A DNA stretch of 44,080 nucleotides. It comes from an uncultured Alphaproteobacteria bacterium. Lineage in GTDB: Bacteria > Pseudomonadota > Alphaproteobacteria > RF32 > CAG-239. A program made the translations under genes and the position numbers. Positions within the stretch are counted from its first letter, which is position 1; each line of letters starts with the position of its first letter. The stretch lies in NCBI GenBank assembly GCA_934271715.1, contig CAKQRZ010000014.1, forward strand, positions 1-44,080. Direction: 5' to 3'. Below, one piece after another: positions 31,222 through 39,830 of the stretch. A model generated the notes under the pieces. That model had not been told where the DNA came from. It saw nothing but the letters and a program-made list of their open reading frames with translations, and did not search any database.

Positions 31222-32182
31222 AAAACTGCTGTGGAGCGCTCTGATTGTACTTGTTTTAGGGATTTTTGCCGCATTTTCCGGCTGGTATGCCCACCGCAGA
31301 TTGGGGCTGAATGTCCGCGGAAACTACACCTTTGCCCAAACCCGCGGAAACATCGCGCGGCTGCAGCGCATAAAAATGACTACTGCGGACGGAGAAATAA
31401 ATGTTTATGAAAAAGACGGAATTTGGTATCTGAAAGAAGCTGCTGATTACTTTGTCAATGCCGGACAGCTGGCCGCTTTTTATAATATGCTGAACAATTC
31501 CGTTATTGTTGCCGCGGATGAAAATAAAACCTCTGAATGGCAGAGCTACGGCTTGGACGACGCCCAAAAAATTGCCGTAGAAACTTTTGACGACGATGGA
31601 AATCTCTTAGATAAAATAAATATTTCCGGCGGCAGCAGCGATGAAGAATTCCGCTATGCCAAACGCGATGAATATCCCTATGTCTATACTATCAGCGCGG
31701 TCGGGGCTTTTTCCGGTGCTGCCGGCGCCTGGATGCCGTTTCCGCTTTTGGAAATTCCGGCCAAGATTATAGAAAATATAAAACTGCCAGACGCCTCGCT
31801 GTCTAAAGAAGCCGTTGCCGCCTATCTGCCGAAATCCGCAAGCCTACAGAATCTTACCGCGGCGTTGTCATACATCAGCTATCAAGGCATTGCTTTCAAA
31901 AAAGATTTTACGGCCGATTTTCCGCAGGCGGCTCCTCATCAAATCAGGGTGGAAACCGAGATTGGCTTGGTTTATGTGCTGAATGTTTATCAGCCGGCAG
32001 AAAATGACTATTGGCTGGCTGTAAGTCTGGAAAGCACACGTCTGGCTCGTAAAGAAGTGCAGCCGTTTATCGCTGAAAATCAAAAATATTTTGCAGATTG
32101 GGTTTTCAACTTAGACGATTCGCAAGGCAAAATATTGTTTAACAGCCGCGCCGTAAACTTAACCGACAGCTTTCATTTTTAA
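31214..32182 (+). CDS. DUF4340 domain protein of the Gld-type ABC operon
   Basis: A 322-residue protein with one N-terminal helix (about 5-24) and a large periplasmic part of the DUF4340 type. That part is beta-rich, with LQRIKMTTADGEINVYEKDG followed by IWYLK, YGLDDAQKIAVETF, and a repeated domain in the second half. DUF4340 proteins regularly follow GldG-like genes and are assumed to be extracytoplasmic partners of the exporter. AAGGAG lies upstream within the permease gene, and the start overlaps it by 8 nt. It ends the operon and is convergent with the sugar kinase 17 nt away. Confidence 0.85.
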   Translation: MSKKLLWSALIVLVLGIFAAFSGWYAHRRLGLNVRGNYTFAQTRGNIARLQRIKMTTADGEINVYEKDGIWYLKEAADYFVNAGQLAAFYNMLNNSVIVAADENKTSEWQSYGLDDAQKIAVETFDDDGNLLDKINISGGSSDEEFRYAKRDEYPYVYTISAVGAFSGAAGAWMPFPLLEIPAKIIENIKLPDASLSKEAVAAYLPKSASLQNLTAALSYISYQGIAFKKDFTADFPQAAPHQIRVETEIGLVYVLNVYQPAENDYWLAVSLESTRLARKEVQPFIAENQKYFADWVFNLDDSQGKILFNSRAVNLTDSFHF

Positions 32183-32198
32183 GCTTAAGCGCGCCTTA

Positions 32199-33599
32199 TT
32201 ATCTGGCGCCGATTAGCGAAACCGAAGAAATTGTGTCGCCCATACCGACCAGAGTCAGCGGTTTGGCAATAATAATCGTCGGTACGGCAATCACATTGCA
32301 GCCTTCATATTCGCAGATTCCGGTTTGCACAAGCTCAGGCTTTTGTAAAAACGCAGCCAGCTCCTGCAGATTATTCAGGCTGATTTCCGAGACTTCCTGT
32401 CCATGCGCCCATAAAAGCTTGTCATGCTCTTCTATTTTGCCGGTTCCGGCTTTGGTAGCGGCAACTGTAGAAGCCAGCATCATTCCGCGCAGATTCTGCT
32501 CCGGAGTAATACGAAAATCTTTATCTTGCAAAGTAATGTACAAACCAAATAAATGCAGCTGAATACGCGGCGCCTTTGTTTTGGCCTTTATTATACTGAT
32601 AATCTCAAACAAACGAGGCGCTGTTAATTCTTCATGGGCTAATTCAGCGTATTTCTGTGGGTTTATAACTTCCAAAGCATCAAGAGCTTCCCGTTCATTC
32701 AGCCCCAAAGAATCTGCCAGCGGCGCAATTTTTTCAATGATGGCGGTGCGCACTTTTTTGTCTTGGGTGGACGCCAGTTCCAGATGAATAATTCCCCGCG
32801 GATTATGCTGCTTCCAATTTTTTATCAAAGCCACCGACTCATTTACTAACTCTACGCCGCGGCGTTTAGAGGTTAAATTATGATAGCCCGAAAGTATCAG
32901 ATAATCATAGCCGTGCTGCGATAAATGCTTTACAAAGCCTTGATTTATAATCAAATCAATATTTGCCGGGTCATAGGTAGCGATAAAGCGGTTAGATTTC
33001 GGACAGGTAAATTCTTTGCCCCAAGCCGTAAACGAGTCGCCGATATCAAACTCTATAATCCAATGGATAAGAGGAGTTTCGTCCGCACGGTCAATATCGC
33101 AGGCACGGCAGGCCTTGCCGTTTTCATCTAGGCCCCAGAGATTCGCCAAAGGCAGAAATTGCTGAGCCTGCAGTTTGGGATGCGAATTGGTATGAACAAA
33201 AACATTCTGCACGCCCAGCACCGCCAAAGCATTAGCGACAATTCCACCTTGACCGCCCATCTGCAGACGGTCATAACCCAGATTTTGCCGCATCCATTCA
33301 TAAACAGCTTTGTCATCGGTTATCCATTCTTCGGCAATACCGCGGCTAAAACACTTAGCAATACCGTGAACAGCATCCTGCGGCGTTTCCAGCAAAGTCC
33401 GCGGGCTGTTAAACTCCGCCTCGCTTAAACCAACAGCTTCTATAAGTTCGCCCAAGCGTTTGCCGCTGATTTTCAATACCGCGTCAATATTGGTATTAAA
33501 AGCCGTTGCTGCGGCATGAATTTCTTTGACTTTTTCCAGCTGAGCCGGAACACAGCCGTATTTCTGTTGCCAAAGCTTTTGCAATTCTGCTATACTCAT
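32199..33599 (-). CDS. ADP-dependent sugar kinase (ADP-PFK/glucokinase family)
   Basis: Member of the ADP-dependent phosphofructokinase/glucokinase family (ribokinase-like fold), which uses ADP rather than ATP and is best known from archaea and animal ADPGK. Features are LQMGGQGGIVANALAVLG (sugar-binding part), FVHTNSHPKLQAQQF, GIIHLELAST and the C-terminal catalytic motif VGMGDTISS, with Asp455 as the base. It has 466 residues, the family length. Whether the substrate is glucose, fructose-6-phosphate or another sugar is open. It overlaps the mitofilin-like gene by 4 nt upstream (ATGA type). A bacterial, alphaproteobacterial occurrence is unusual and suggests transfer. Confidence 0.85.
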   Translation of the reverse strand: MSIAELQKLWQQKYGCVPAQLEKVKEIHAAATAFNTNIDAVLKISGKRLGELIEAVGLSEAEFNSPRTLLETPQDAVHGIAKCFSRGIAEEWITDDKAVYEWMRQNLGYDRLQMGGQGGIVANALAVLGVQNVFVHTNSHPKLQAQQFLPLANLWGLDENGKACRACDIDRADETPLIHWIIEFDIGDSFTAWGKEFTCPKSNRFIATYDPANIDLIINQGFVKHLSQHGYDYLILSGYHNLTSKRRGVELVNESVALIKNWKQHNPRGIIHLELASTQDKKVRTAIIEKIAPLADSLGLNEREALDALEVINPQKYAELAHEELTAPRLFEIISIIKAKTKAPRIQLHLFGLYITLQDKDFRITPEQNLRGMMLASTVAATKAGTGKIEEHDKLLWAHGQEVSEISLNNLQELAAFLQKPELVQTGICEYEGCNVIAVPTIIIAKPLTLVGMGDTISSVSLIGAR

Positions 33600-34591
33600 T
33601 TTGTGCGCTCCATTTCTTTTAAGTGCAGATTAGCTAACGAGTTCATAATTAAACCGTTTACAGCCTGCTCAAAATCAAGATAATTCTGAGTTTGCAAAAT
33701 CCAAGAGTTCAGCTCTTCGGAATTTACTTCGCTGTACTTGCGGTCGGTTTTAAGCTTGTTCAAAGCCTCGGCAAAATCGCCGTTATTAACCAGCAGATGA
33801 ACTTCATCCGGCGCTTTAGGAAAAACAACAGCCGGCTTGTCTTCGCGTTTTTTAAATTCCACCAGTTCTTTTAAGCGGCGCAGCAAAGCTTCATCCCAAG
33901 TTTCCTGAATTTCCGGAGCAGCGGCTTTTTTAGACTGTACGCCGCTTAAATCCGCATATACTTTATTAAATTCGCTAATCAGCATAGCCCGTCCTTTAAT
34001 CCCCGAAACGGCGTATTTTTTAATATTGGCTATATAGTTAAGAGCTGTTTCATTGCCGGCAGCTAAAATCTGCAGAACCTCTGTTTCATAGTCAAACGGC
34101 AAGCCGTCTTCCGCCAAACCGCGGACGGTTAAAGCTCCGGCCGCCAGCAGAACTTCCGGAGCAGTCACGGCGGCAGGGCTTGCTTCGGTCGGTTCTGCAG
34201 TTTGCTGAGTTTCGGCATTGCTTTCAATCTTTTCCGGCTGCGGCAACAGCGGAATAATCTTTTCGGCCAGCTGCAGCAATTCTGCGTCAGACAGCTCTGC
34301 CGGCAGAGTTTTTTCAGTCTCAGGCAAAACCGGCTGCGGCAAATTGTTCAGTTTATTTATCTGCGACTTTAAAGCGCCTATCTTTGAATTATAATCGTCA
34401 GCCAGCTGAGCGGCTAAATCTTCATTCAGAGTCTTTGTCAGCTCTATATTATAAACCACGCTGCCCGCGCAGCACAGCAGAACAATCAGGCAGGCAATAC
34501 CGGCATAACTTTTTGATGTTTGCTTCGGTTTATTTTCAGCTGCAATGTTTTCAGCCGGTTTAACTTCTTCTTTTTTTTCAATTTTAGCCAT
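33596..34591 (-). CDS. mitofilin (Mic60)-like inner-membrane protein
   Basis: A 331-residue protein: Lys/Glu-rich cytoplasmic start, one helix at about residues 29-49 (SYAGIACLIVLLCCAGSVVY), a short coiled segment (SKIGALKSQINKLNN), Pro/Glu/Ala-rich linker, and a helical C-terminal domain (YETEVLQILAAGNETALNYI, FAEALNKLKTDRKY, W-rich end). This matches the outline of alphaproteobacterial Mic60, usually encoded near hemC/hemD and divergent from tsaD, as here, although no hem gene is present. Sequence evidence alone is weak because these proteins diverge fast. AAGGAT and spacing choose the ATG at 34591 over 34615. Confidence 0.6.
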   Translation of the reverse strand: MAKIEKKEEVKPAENIAAENKPKQTSKSYAGIACLIVLLCCAGSVVYNIELTKTLNEDLAAQLADDYNSKIGALKSQINKLNNLPQPVLPETEKTLPAELSDAELLQLAEKIIPLLPQPEKIESNAETQQTAEPTEASPAAVTAPEVLLAAGALTVRGLAEDGLPFDYETEVLQILAAGNETALNYIANIKKYAVSGIKGRAMLISEFNKVYADLSGVQSKKAAAPEIQETWDEALLRRLKELVEFKKREDKPAVVFPKAPDEVHLLVNNGDFAEALNKLKTDRKYSEVNSEELNSWILQTQNYLDFEQAVNGLIMNSLANLHLKEMERTK

Positions 34592-34608
34592 TTTATGTAT
34601 CCTTTTTC

Positions 34609-34640
34609 TTGACAAATTGCCGGATTATATTTCATATAGT
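34609..34640 (+). promoter_or_regulatory. candidate promoter of tsaD-nth
   Basis: Perfect TTGACA (34609-34614) with AT-rich -10 candidates at 34632-34637 (TCATAT, 17-nt spacer) or TATAGT (34635-34640, 20 nt). It lies in the divergent gap with the mitofilin-like gene. Confidence 0.35.
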
Positions 34641-34695
34641 TATAACGAAAAAAAGTTTACAGATGATAAACAAAAAAAGATAGTGGAATAAATAA

Positions 34696-35772
34696 ATGAT
34701 TGTCTTGGGAATAGAGAGCAGCTGTGACGATACCGGCGCGGCTGTGGTTACAGATGAAAAAGAAATTTTAGGCGAGGCTCTGCAGTCACAGGAAGAGCAT
34801 AAACGCTACGGCGGCGTGGTTCCGGAAATTGCCGCCCGCGCCCATTTGGAACATGTGGATGAAATTGTCAGCGCTTGTCTGGAACGCGCGCATGTTTCCT
34901 TAAATGAGGTTGACGCTATCGCCGCTTCTTCGGGACCTGGGTTAATCGGCGGCGTGGTTGTCGGCGTTATGACGGCAAAGGCTTTGGCCTTGGCGCTGAA
35001 CAAGCCGTTTGTTGCCGTAAACCACTTGGAGGGACATGCTTTATGCGCCCGCTTAGTGCATCCCATAGAATTTCCGTATTTGCTGCTGCTGGTTTCGGGC
35101 GGCCATTGTCAAATTCTGGTAGTTAAAAATGTCGGCGAATACGAGCGTTTAGGCACTACTATAGATGACGCCGCCGGCGAAGCTTTTGATAAAGTGGCAA
35201 AAATGCTGGGCTTGGGTTACCCCGGCGGTCCGATGATTGAAAAATTAGCCGCTATGGGCAACGATTCCCGCTTTACCCTGCCCCGTCCGCTTTTGAACTC
35301 CGGCGACTGCAATCTGTCGTTTTCAGGCTTAAAAACCGCGGTGCGGAAAATTATTGAATCTTATTCGCCGGATGGAGAAGTTGAACACGCCATTTTGCCA
35401 AAGCAGGACGTTGCAGACATCTGCGCTTGTTTTCAGATGACGGCAACCGATTGTCTGGTGCGCAAGCTGGAAAAAGCCATTGCTTATTTTCAGCAAAAAT
35501 ATCCGAACGGACATCATCTGGTAGTTTCCGGCGGCGTAGCTTCCAACACCTATCTGCGCGGCAAGCTTAATCAGCTGGCGGAAAAGCACGGCTTGGAATT
35601 TGCCGCTCCGCCGATTCGCTTTTGCACGGATAACGGCGTTATGGTGGCTTGGGCTGGTTTGGAGCGCTTCCGTAAAGGCTATGTCAGCCCGCTTGATTTT
35701 AAGCCGCGTCCGCGCTGGCCGCTGGATGAAAACGCCCCTAAGGCCGCCGGCGCCGGAGGCGTGAAAGCTTAA
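34696..35772 (+). CDS. tsaD: tRNA N6-threonylcarbamoyladenosine transferase TsaD
   Basis: Catalytic subunit of the t6A37 tRNA modification machinery, acting with TsaB, TsaC and TsaE. Its 358 residues begin with the ASKHA-fold start IVLGIESSCDDTGAAVV and contain the metal-binding NHLEGHALCARL, LVSGGHCQIL, GTTIDDAAGEAFDKVAKMLG and the late VVSGGVASNTYLR. The C-terminus ends in a Gly/Ala-rich tail (PKAAGAGGVKA). The TAA overlaps the nth ATG by 1 nt, so the pair is coupled. Ribosome site is poor. Confidence 0.97.
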   Translation: MIVLGIESSCDDTGAAVVTDEKEILGEALQSQEEHKRYGGVVPEIAARAHLEHVDEIVSACLERAHVSLNEVDAIAASSGPGLIGGVVVGVMTAKALALALNKPFVAVNHLEGHALCARLVHPIEFPYLLLLVSGGHCQILVVKNVGEYERLGTTIDDAAGEAFDKVAKMLGLGYPGGPMIEKLAAMGNDSRFTLPRPLLNSGDCNLSFSGLKTAVRKIIESYSPDGEVEHAILPKQDVADICACFQMTATDCLVRKLEKAIAYFQQKYPNGHHLVVSGGVASNTYLRGKLNQLAEKHGLEFAAPPIRFCTDNGVMVAWAGLERFRKGYVSPLDFKPRPRWPLDENAPKAAGAGGVKA

Positions 35773-36407
35773 TGCGCAAAACTTCGGAAATTTTAGAAAT
35801 TATGCGGATTTTTGCAAAAGAAAATCCCAATCCGCAATGTGAACTGCACTTTCATAATCCCTATACGCTTCTGGTGGCGGTAATGCTGTCGGCGCAAAGC
35901 ACGGATAAAGGCGTAAATAAGGCAACGGAAGCTCTGTTCAAAATCGCCGACACGCCGCAGAAAATGTTGGATTTAGGGATTGACAAGCTTAAAGATTATA
36001 TCAAAACCATCGGGCTTTATAATAACAAGGCTAAAAACATTATGGAAATGAGCCGCCAGTTAGCTGCCGATTTCAACGGAGAAGTTCCGGCTAACAGAGA
36101 TATTTTGACAACGCTTGCCGGTGTGGGACGAAAAACCGCCAATGTAGTTATGAACGTATGGTTCAAACAACCGACTTTGGCTGTTGACACTCATGTTATG
36201 CGTATTTCTCACCGCTTAGATTTCAGCCAAGGCAAAACGCCTCTGGAAGTGGAAAAAGATTTGCTGAAAGTTCTGCCGGAAGATTTAATCATCAACACAA
36301 ACCATTGGCTGGTGCTGTTCGGACGCTATATCTGTAAAGCACAGCGTCCGCTCTGCGAAAACTGTCCGATAAGCGCCTATTGCCATTGCAGCGATAAGCG
36401 CATTTAG
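35772..36407 (+). CDS. nth: endonuclease III (DNA glycosylase/AP lyase)
   Basis: Base-excision repair enzyme that removes oxidised pyrimidines and nicks AP sites. In its 211 residues the helix-hairpin-helix is LAGVGRKTANVV with catalytic Lys121, the catalytic Asp139 lies in AVDTHVMRIS, and the C-terminal 4Fe-4S loop is C-x6-C-x2-C-x5-C (CKAQRPLCENC then PISAYC). It is translationally coupled to tsaD. It ends directly at the convergent lipoprotein gene (stop at 36407, neighbour stop at 36408). All hallmark residues are present. Confidence 0.97.
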   Translation: MRKTSEILEIMRIFAKENPNPQCELHFHNPYTLLVAVMLSAQSTDKGVNKATEALFKIADTPQKMLDLGIDKLKDYIKTIGLYNNKAKNIMEMSRQLAADFNGEVPANRDILTTLAGVGRKTANVVMNVWFKQPTLAVDTHVMRISHRLDFSQGKTPLEVEKDLLKVLPEDLIINTNHWLVLFGRYICKAQRPLCENCPISAYCHCSDKRI

Positions 36408-36974
36408 CTACATTTTACTTAAAGTCTGGGCAATATCCTTGCTCAGCTGATGAACAGCAGCGTTTTCAGCTTTTACCAGCTCAGCGATTGTCTCGCCGTT
36501 AACCGCGGTTTCATAAGCAGACTGACGGCGTTTTAAAACCACATTATCGGCATTAAGGATTGTCCACCAAGCCGAAAGCTTAACTTTTTGACCGCGGTAA
36601 GCTTCTATTTTGTTAATTTCTATTTTCACATTATAAGGCAGGGTCTCCGTATCATAGCGGGCGCTCTTAATATATGATTTAGGCAGATAAATCATTAAAT
36701 CATTGGTAACCGTATTTTGCAAAACTGCAGGCAGAGCCTCGCCCCAGCGGCTGAATTCCAGCATATTGACTTTCTGCGATTTAGCATCGTAGGTCACCAT
36801 TTGCGGACGGTCAAGCAAATCCGGTACATTGACAGTCTGCACGGCAACGCTGAGCTGTTTATCAGAAACTTTTTCCAGCCCCTGGCTGTTCATCATATAA
36901 AATGATGAATCCGGAGAACGCCAGCAGCAGGCGGCGGTTAAAAATGCGGCGCCGTATATAAAAAACTTTTTCAT
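36408..36974 (-). CDS. PqiC-like ABC transport auxiliary lipoprotein
   Basis: Outer-membrane-type lipoprotein of the PqiC/DUF330 (ABC-type transport auxiliary) family, 188 residues. Lipobox is LTAAC at residues 12-16 with a second Cys behind it. The family shape is visible in SSFYMMNSQGL, VQTVNVPDLLDRPQMVTY, FSRWGEALPAVLQNTVTNDL and a conserved amphipathic end (LSKDIAQTLSKM). It is the last gene of the MlaE-MlaF-MCE operon, overlapping the MCE gene by 4 nt (ATGA). It should link the periplasmic MCE protein to the outer membrane during lipid transport. Confidence 0.85.
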   Translation of the reverse strand: MKKFFIYGAAFLTAACCWRSPDSSFYMMNSQGLEKVSDKQLSVAVQTVNVPDLLDRPQMVTYDAKSQKVNMLEFSRWGEALPAVLQNTVTNDLMIYLPKSYIKSARYDTETLPYNVKIEINKIEAYRGQKVKLSAWWTILNADNVVLKRRQSAYETAVNGETIAELVKAENAAVHQLSKDIAQTLSKM

Positions 36975-37753
36975 CTCGGTCTCCTTTTACCTTGTAACAT
37001 TGCTTCCGGATGGCGTTCCAGATAATCAGCCAAATTCTGCACAGAGCGTCCGGCTCGGGACATTTGCTCCACCATGGCATTAAAGTTTGTGATAGTTTTT
37101 TCGGCTCTGGTGGCCTGCCCGTCTAAAAGCTTATCGGTTTTATTGGTTATGCTGTAAAGATTATCCATAATCGGCGGCAGTTTATCATCCAGCTCTTTTA
37201 ACAGATTGCCCAGCTGCATCATATTTTCACGGAACGGAATTTCCTGCAGGTCTTTAGATATCATGCCGATAGAAGAAATAACCGTCGGAATTTCCAGATG
37301 TTCGCCGGTGCCGCGCAAAATTGCCGGAGCGCTCGGATCCATGTCTAATTCAATCATCAGCTGTCCGGTTAGATAGTTGGCGCTGATTAAGCGGGCGCGC
37401 AGACCTTTTTCTATCAGGCTGTGCAAAATTTCTTCCGGCGAAGCGTCCTGACCGTCTTTCATCTGAAAAGAGCGGTTTTGCTTAAACGTGATAAACACCG
37501 GCATTTTGAAAGTGCCGTTCTGCAGATTGGTAATCAGGCTGATTTTGGCAACCTGCCCGACTTCAACGCCTTTAAACACTACCGAAGAACCGACATTCAA
37601 ACCTTGAATAGACTCTTCAAAATATAAAACCACATACTGTGAATCATCAGAAGCAAACTTTTTGCCGACATAATGGAATATTATAGCAGCAAAAACTAAA
37701 AAGCCGGTTAAAACAAAAAGTCCGACCATTTTATAGGTTTTATTCTTTTGCAT
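36971..37753 (-). CDS. MCE-domain protein of the Mla/Pqi-like lipid transporter
   Basis: A 260-residue inner-membrane-anchored MCE protein. One helix (about residues 8-28) precedes an MCE domain at about 40-150 (IQGLNVGSSVVFKGVEVGQV, EKGLRARLISANYLTGQLMI). A C-terminal helical part contains LLKELDDKLPPIMDNLYSI and MVEQMSRAGRSVQNLADYLE. The domain contains the longer loop with HSLIEKGLRA seen in PqiB/YebT-type proteins. It overlaps mlaF by 14 nt upstream and the lipoprotein gene by 4 nt downstream. It is the substrate-handling ring subunit of this second MCE system. Confidence 0.88.
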   Translation of the reverse strand: MQKNKTYKMVGLFVLTGFLVFAAIIFHYVGKKFASDDSQYVVLYFEESIQGLNVGSSVVFKGVEVGQVAKISLITNLQNGTFKMPVFITFKQNRSFQMKDGQDASPEEILHSLIEKGLRARLISANYLTGQLMIELDMDPSAPAILRGTGEHLEIPTVISSIGMISKDLQEIPFRENMMQLGNLLKELDDKLPPIMDNLYSITNKTDKLLDGQATRAEKTITNFNAMVEQMSRAGRSVQNLADYLERHPEAMLQGKRRPR

Positions 37754-38498
37754 TTGCGTTACCTCTTGTTAAAAATTCCAAAACCTCGCGGTTAGGCGGA
37801 TTCTTCAAAATATCATGCGGATTGCCTTTAGCCAAAATACTTTTGCTCATCGGGTCTAAAAAGATAGAATTTGTACCGATGGCAAAAATAGAAGCCAGTT
37901 CATGCGTCACTACCACAATCGTAGTGCCTAAACTGCGATTTATTTCAATAATCAAGTCATCCAGATTGCGGGAGCTGATAGGGTCAAGTCCGGCTGACGG
38001 TTCATCAAAATATACAATTTCCGGATCCAGCGCCAAAGCCCGAGCCAAACCGGCGCGCTTTTTCATGCCTCCGCTGATTTCGGACGGATAAAAATCATCA
38101 AACCCCGCCAAACCGACCAGCGATAATTTCAGCGAGGCCAATTCTTTAATTTCTGCCGCGGAATAATTTGAATATTGCTGCAGCGGCAGAGCGATATTTT
38201 CCGCCAAAGTCATAGAGCTGAACAGCGCCCCGCTTTGGTACAGAATACCGGATTTTTTACGGATTTCTTCCATTTGCGCGGCAGAAGCCTTAGCGATATT
38301 GGCGCCGTCAATAAAAACATCTCCTTTAAGCGGAGGCAATAACCCCGTAAGCACCCGCAGCATACTGCTCTTGCCGCAGCCGCTTCGGCCCATAATTATA
38401 AAAATATCGCCTTTGTTCACGGTAAAATTTGCATTTTGCTGCAAAATATAACTGCCGTAGCCCATAGTTAGATTTTTTACTTCAATCATCGCCGTCAT
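37740..38498 (-). CDS. mlaF: MlaF-like ABC transporter ATPase
   Basis: ATPase of a phospholipid MCE transporter (252 residues). Walker A is GRSGCGKSS (about residues 35-43), signature ISGGMKKRAGLARAL, Walker B EIVYFDEPSAGLDP and H-loop VTHELASI. The MKKRAGLARA wording is typical of MlaF/Ttg2A. Its ATG overlaps the mlaE stop by 4 nt and its own end overlaps the MCE gene, so the operon is tightly coupled. Confidence 0.92.
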   Translation of the reverse strand: MTAMIEVKNLTMGYGSYILQQNANFTVNKGDIFIIMGRSGCGKSSMLRVLTGLLPPLKGDVFIDGANIAKASAAQMEEIRKKSGILYQSGALFSSMTLAENIALPLQQYSNYSAAEIKELASLKLSLVGLAGFDDFYPSEISGGMKKRAGLARALALDPEIVYFDEPSAGLDPISSRNLDDLIIEINRSLGTTIVVVTHELASIFAIGTNSIFLDPMSKSILAKGNPHDILKNPPNREVLEFLTRGNANAKE

Positions 38499-39631
38499 AT
38501 ATCAAGCTCCTGACAAATAACGGTAATAATACCGGTTGCCACAATCATCCAGACAATCGCGCAAACCACCGAACGCGTGGTGGCCAAACCGACGCTGTCG
38601 GAGTTTCGCCCGCAGTTGACGCCCTGATAGCAGCCGCATAAGGCGATAATTACGCCAAAGCAGAGGCTATGGAATAAGCCGACTAAAAAGTTGCCTAAAT
38701 GAAAAGCATTAAACGCATATTTCCAATATTCCTGACACGGCAGCCCAATAAGCACCACGCCGACAAAAGCCCCGCCGACCATTCCCATAAAATCAGACAG
38801 CATTGTCAATATCGGCATAGCGATAACCAAGGCCAAAAGCCGCGGCAAAACCAAAAAATCTATACGCGACAAGCCCATGGTTTCCAGCGCATCCAGCTCC
38901 TCATTTACCTGCATGGTGCCAATGGCGGCGGCATACGATGAGCCGGTGCGTCCGGCCATGATAATACCGACCATAATCGCCCCCATAATCCGGCACATAC
39001 CGATAGTAACTAAGCTGGCTATATATATCTGCGCGCCGAACTCCTGCAGCTGCACGCCGCCGACAAAAGCTAAAATCAAGCCGACTAAAAAGCTGATTAA
39101 AGCCACAATTCCCAGCGCTTTGGGACCGCAGTCCTGCAAAGCTGCCAAAAAATCGCTGCCGCGCATAATGGTGTTGGCCGTAAACAGCCTGCCGACAGCG
39201 CCGAACGCCTGCCCGCAAAAATGAAACACCTTGGCTGTAAGCTTGCAGAGGCTGATAGTTTTATAACCGATATTTTCCACAAATCCCAGATTATTTTCAT
39301 CCGACTTAGCCGGAGAGCGGTCTACCTCAAACGCCAGCCGGATTAAATCTTGAATATTCTGCGGCAAGCCTTTAAGCTCGGTTTTTATATTCTGCTTTTT
39401 AGCTTGCTTGACCGTATCAAAAATCAGCAGCAGCAGCGATGAATCCCATTCTTCTAAATTAGCGGCGCTGAAATATATACATTGCGGATTCTTCTTAACC
39501 GCGCTGCGGATTTTCTGCAAAACCGCAGCTCCGTCAAATTGCTTGAAACTTCCGGAAAAACAAATAGCCAAACAGTTGCTGTCTGTATGCAGAGCAACAT
39601 TCGGCTGCTGATTATTTGTTTTTTCCGTCAT
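38495..39631 (-). CDS. mlaE: MlaE-family permease with N-terminal STAS domain
   Basis: Permease of the MCE lipid transporter fused to a STAS (MlaB-like) domain. Residues about 10-110 are the STAS-like part (LAICFSGSFKQFDGAAVLQK, LEEWDSSLLLLIFDTVKQ). The rest is the MlaE permease with five to six helices and the hallmark AGRTGSSYAAAIGTMQVNEE then LDALETMG. The frame extends to 39679, but a ribosome-like GGAAA and the position after yacG favour the ATG at 39631 (378 residues). It overlaps the yacG end by 20 nt. The fusion means no separate mlaB is needed. Confidence 0.92.
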   Translation of the reverse strand: MTEKTNNQQPNVALHTDSNCLAICFSGSFKQFDGAAVLQKIRSAVKKNPQCIYFSAANLEEWDSSLLLLIFDTVKQAKKQNIKTELKGLPQNIQDLIRLAFEVDRSPAKSDENNLGFVENIGYKTISLCKLTAKVFHFCGQAFGAVGRLFTANTIMRGSDFLAALQDCGPKALGIVALISFLVGLILAFVGGVQLQEFGAQIYIASLVTIGMCRIMGAIMVGIIMAGRTGSSYAAAIGTMQVNEELDALETMGLSRIDFLVLPRLLALVIAMPILTMLSDFMGMVGGAFVGVVLIGLPCQEYWKYAFNAFHLGNFLVGLFHSLCFGVIIALCGCYQGVNCGRNSDSVGLATTRSVVCAIVWMIVATGIITVICQELDI

Positions 39632-39827
39632 GTTCATTTTCCAAAGCTTCGTAAAGTTCTTCGGTTTCCATTTCATCAAGCGTTTCAGCCGGAACGGAAT
39701 AATCGCCGTTAAACCAACGTCCCAAATCTACATCCGCACATCTTTTAGAGCAAAACGGCATATATTTGTCATCGCTAAACAATTTATGGCAAATCGGGCA
39801 TTTATGTGTTTTGATGACATTATCCAT
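39612..39827 (-). CDS. yacG: DNA gyrase inhibitor YacG
   Basis: Small zinc-ribbon protein (71 residues) that binds GyrB and inhibits gyrase. The four zinc Cys are C10, C13, C26 and C30 (HKCPICHKLF, MPFCSKRCADVDLGRW), followed by the typical DLGRWFNGDYSVP and an acidic tail. GGAG lies 9 nt upstream at the end of the RNase G gene, 3 nt away. The order maf - rng - yacG is the usual alphaproteobacterial arrangement. The end overlaps the MlaE start. Confidence 0.93.
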   Translation of the reverse strand: MDNVIKTHKCPICHKLFSDDKYMPFCSKRCADVDLGRWFNGDYSVPAETLDEMETEELYEALENEHDGKNK

Positions 39828-39830
39828 TTT

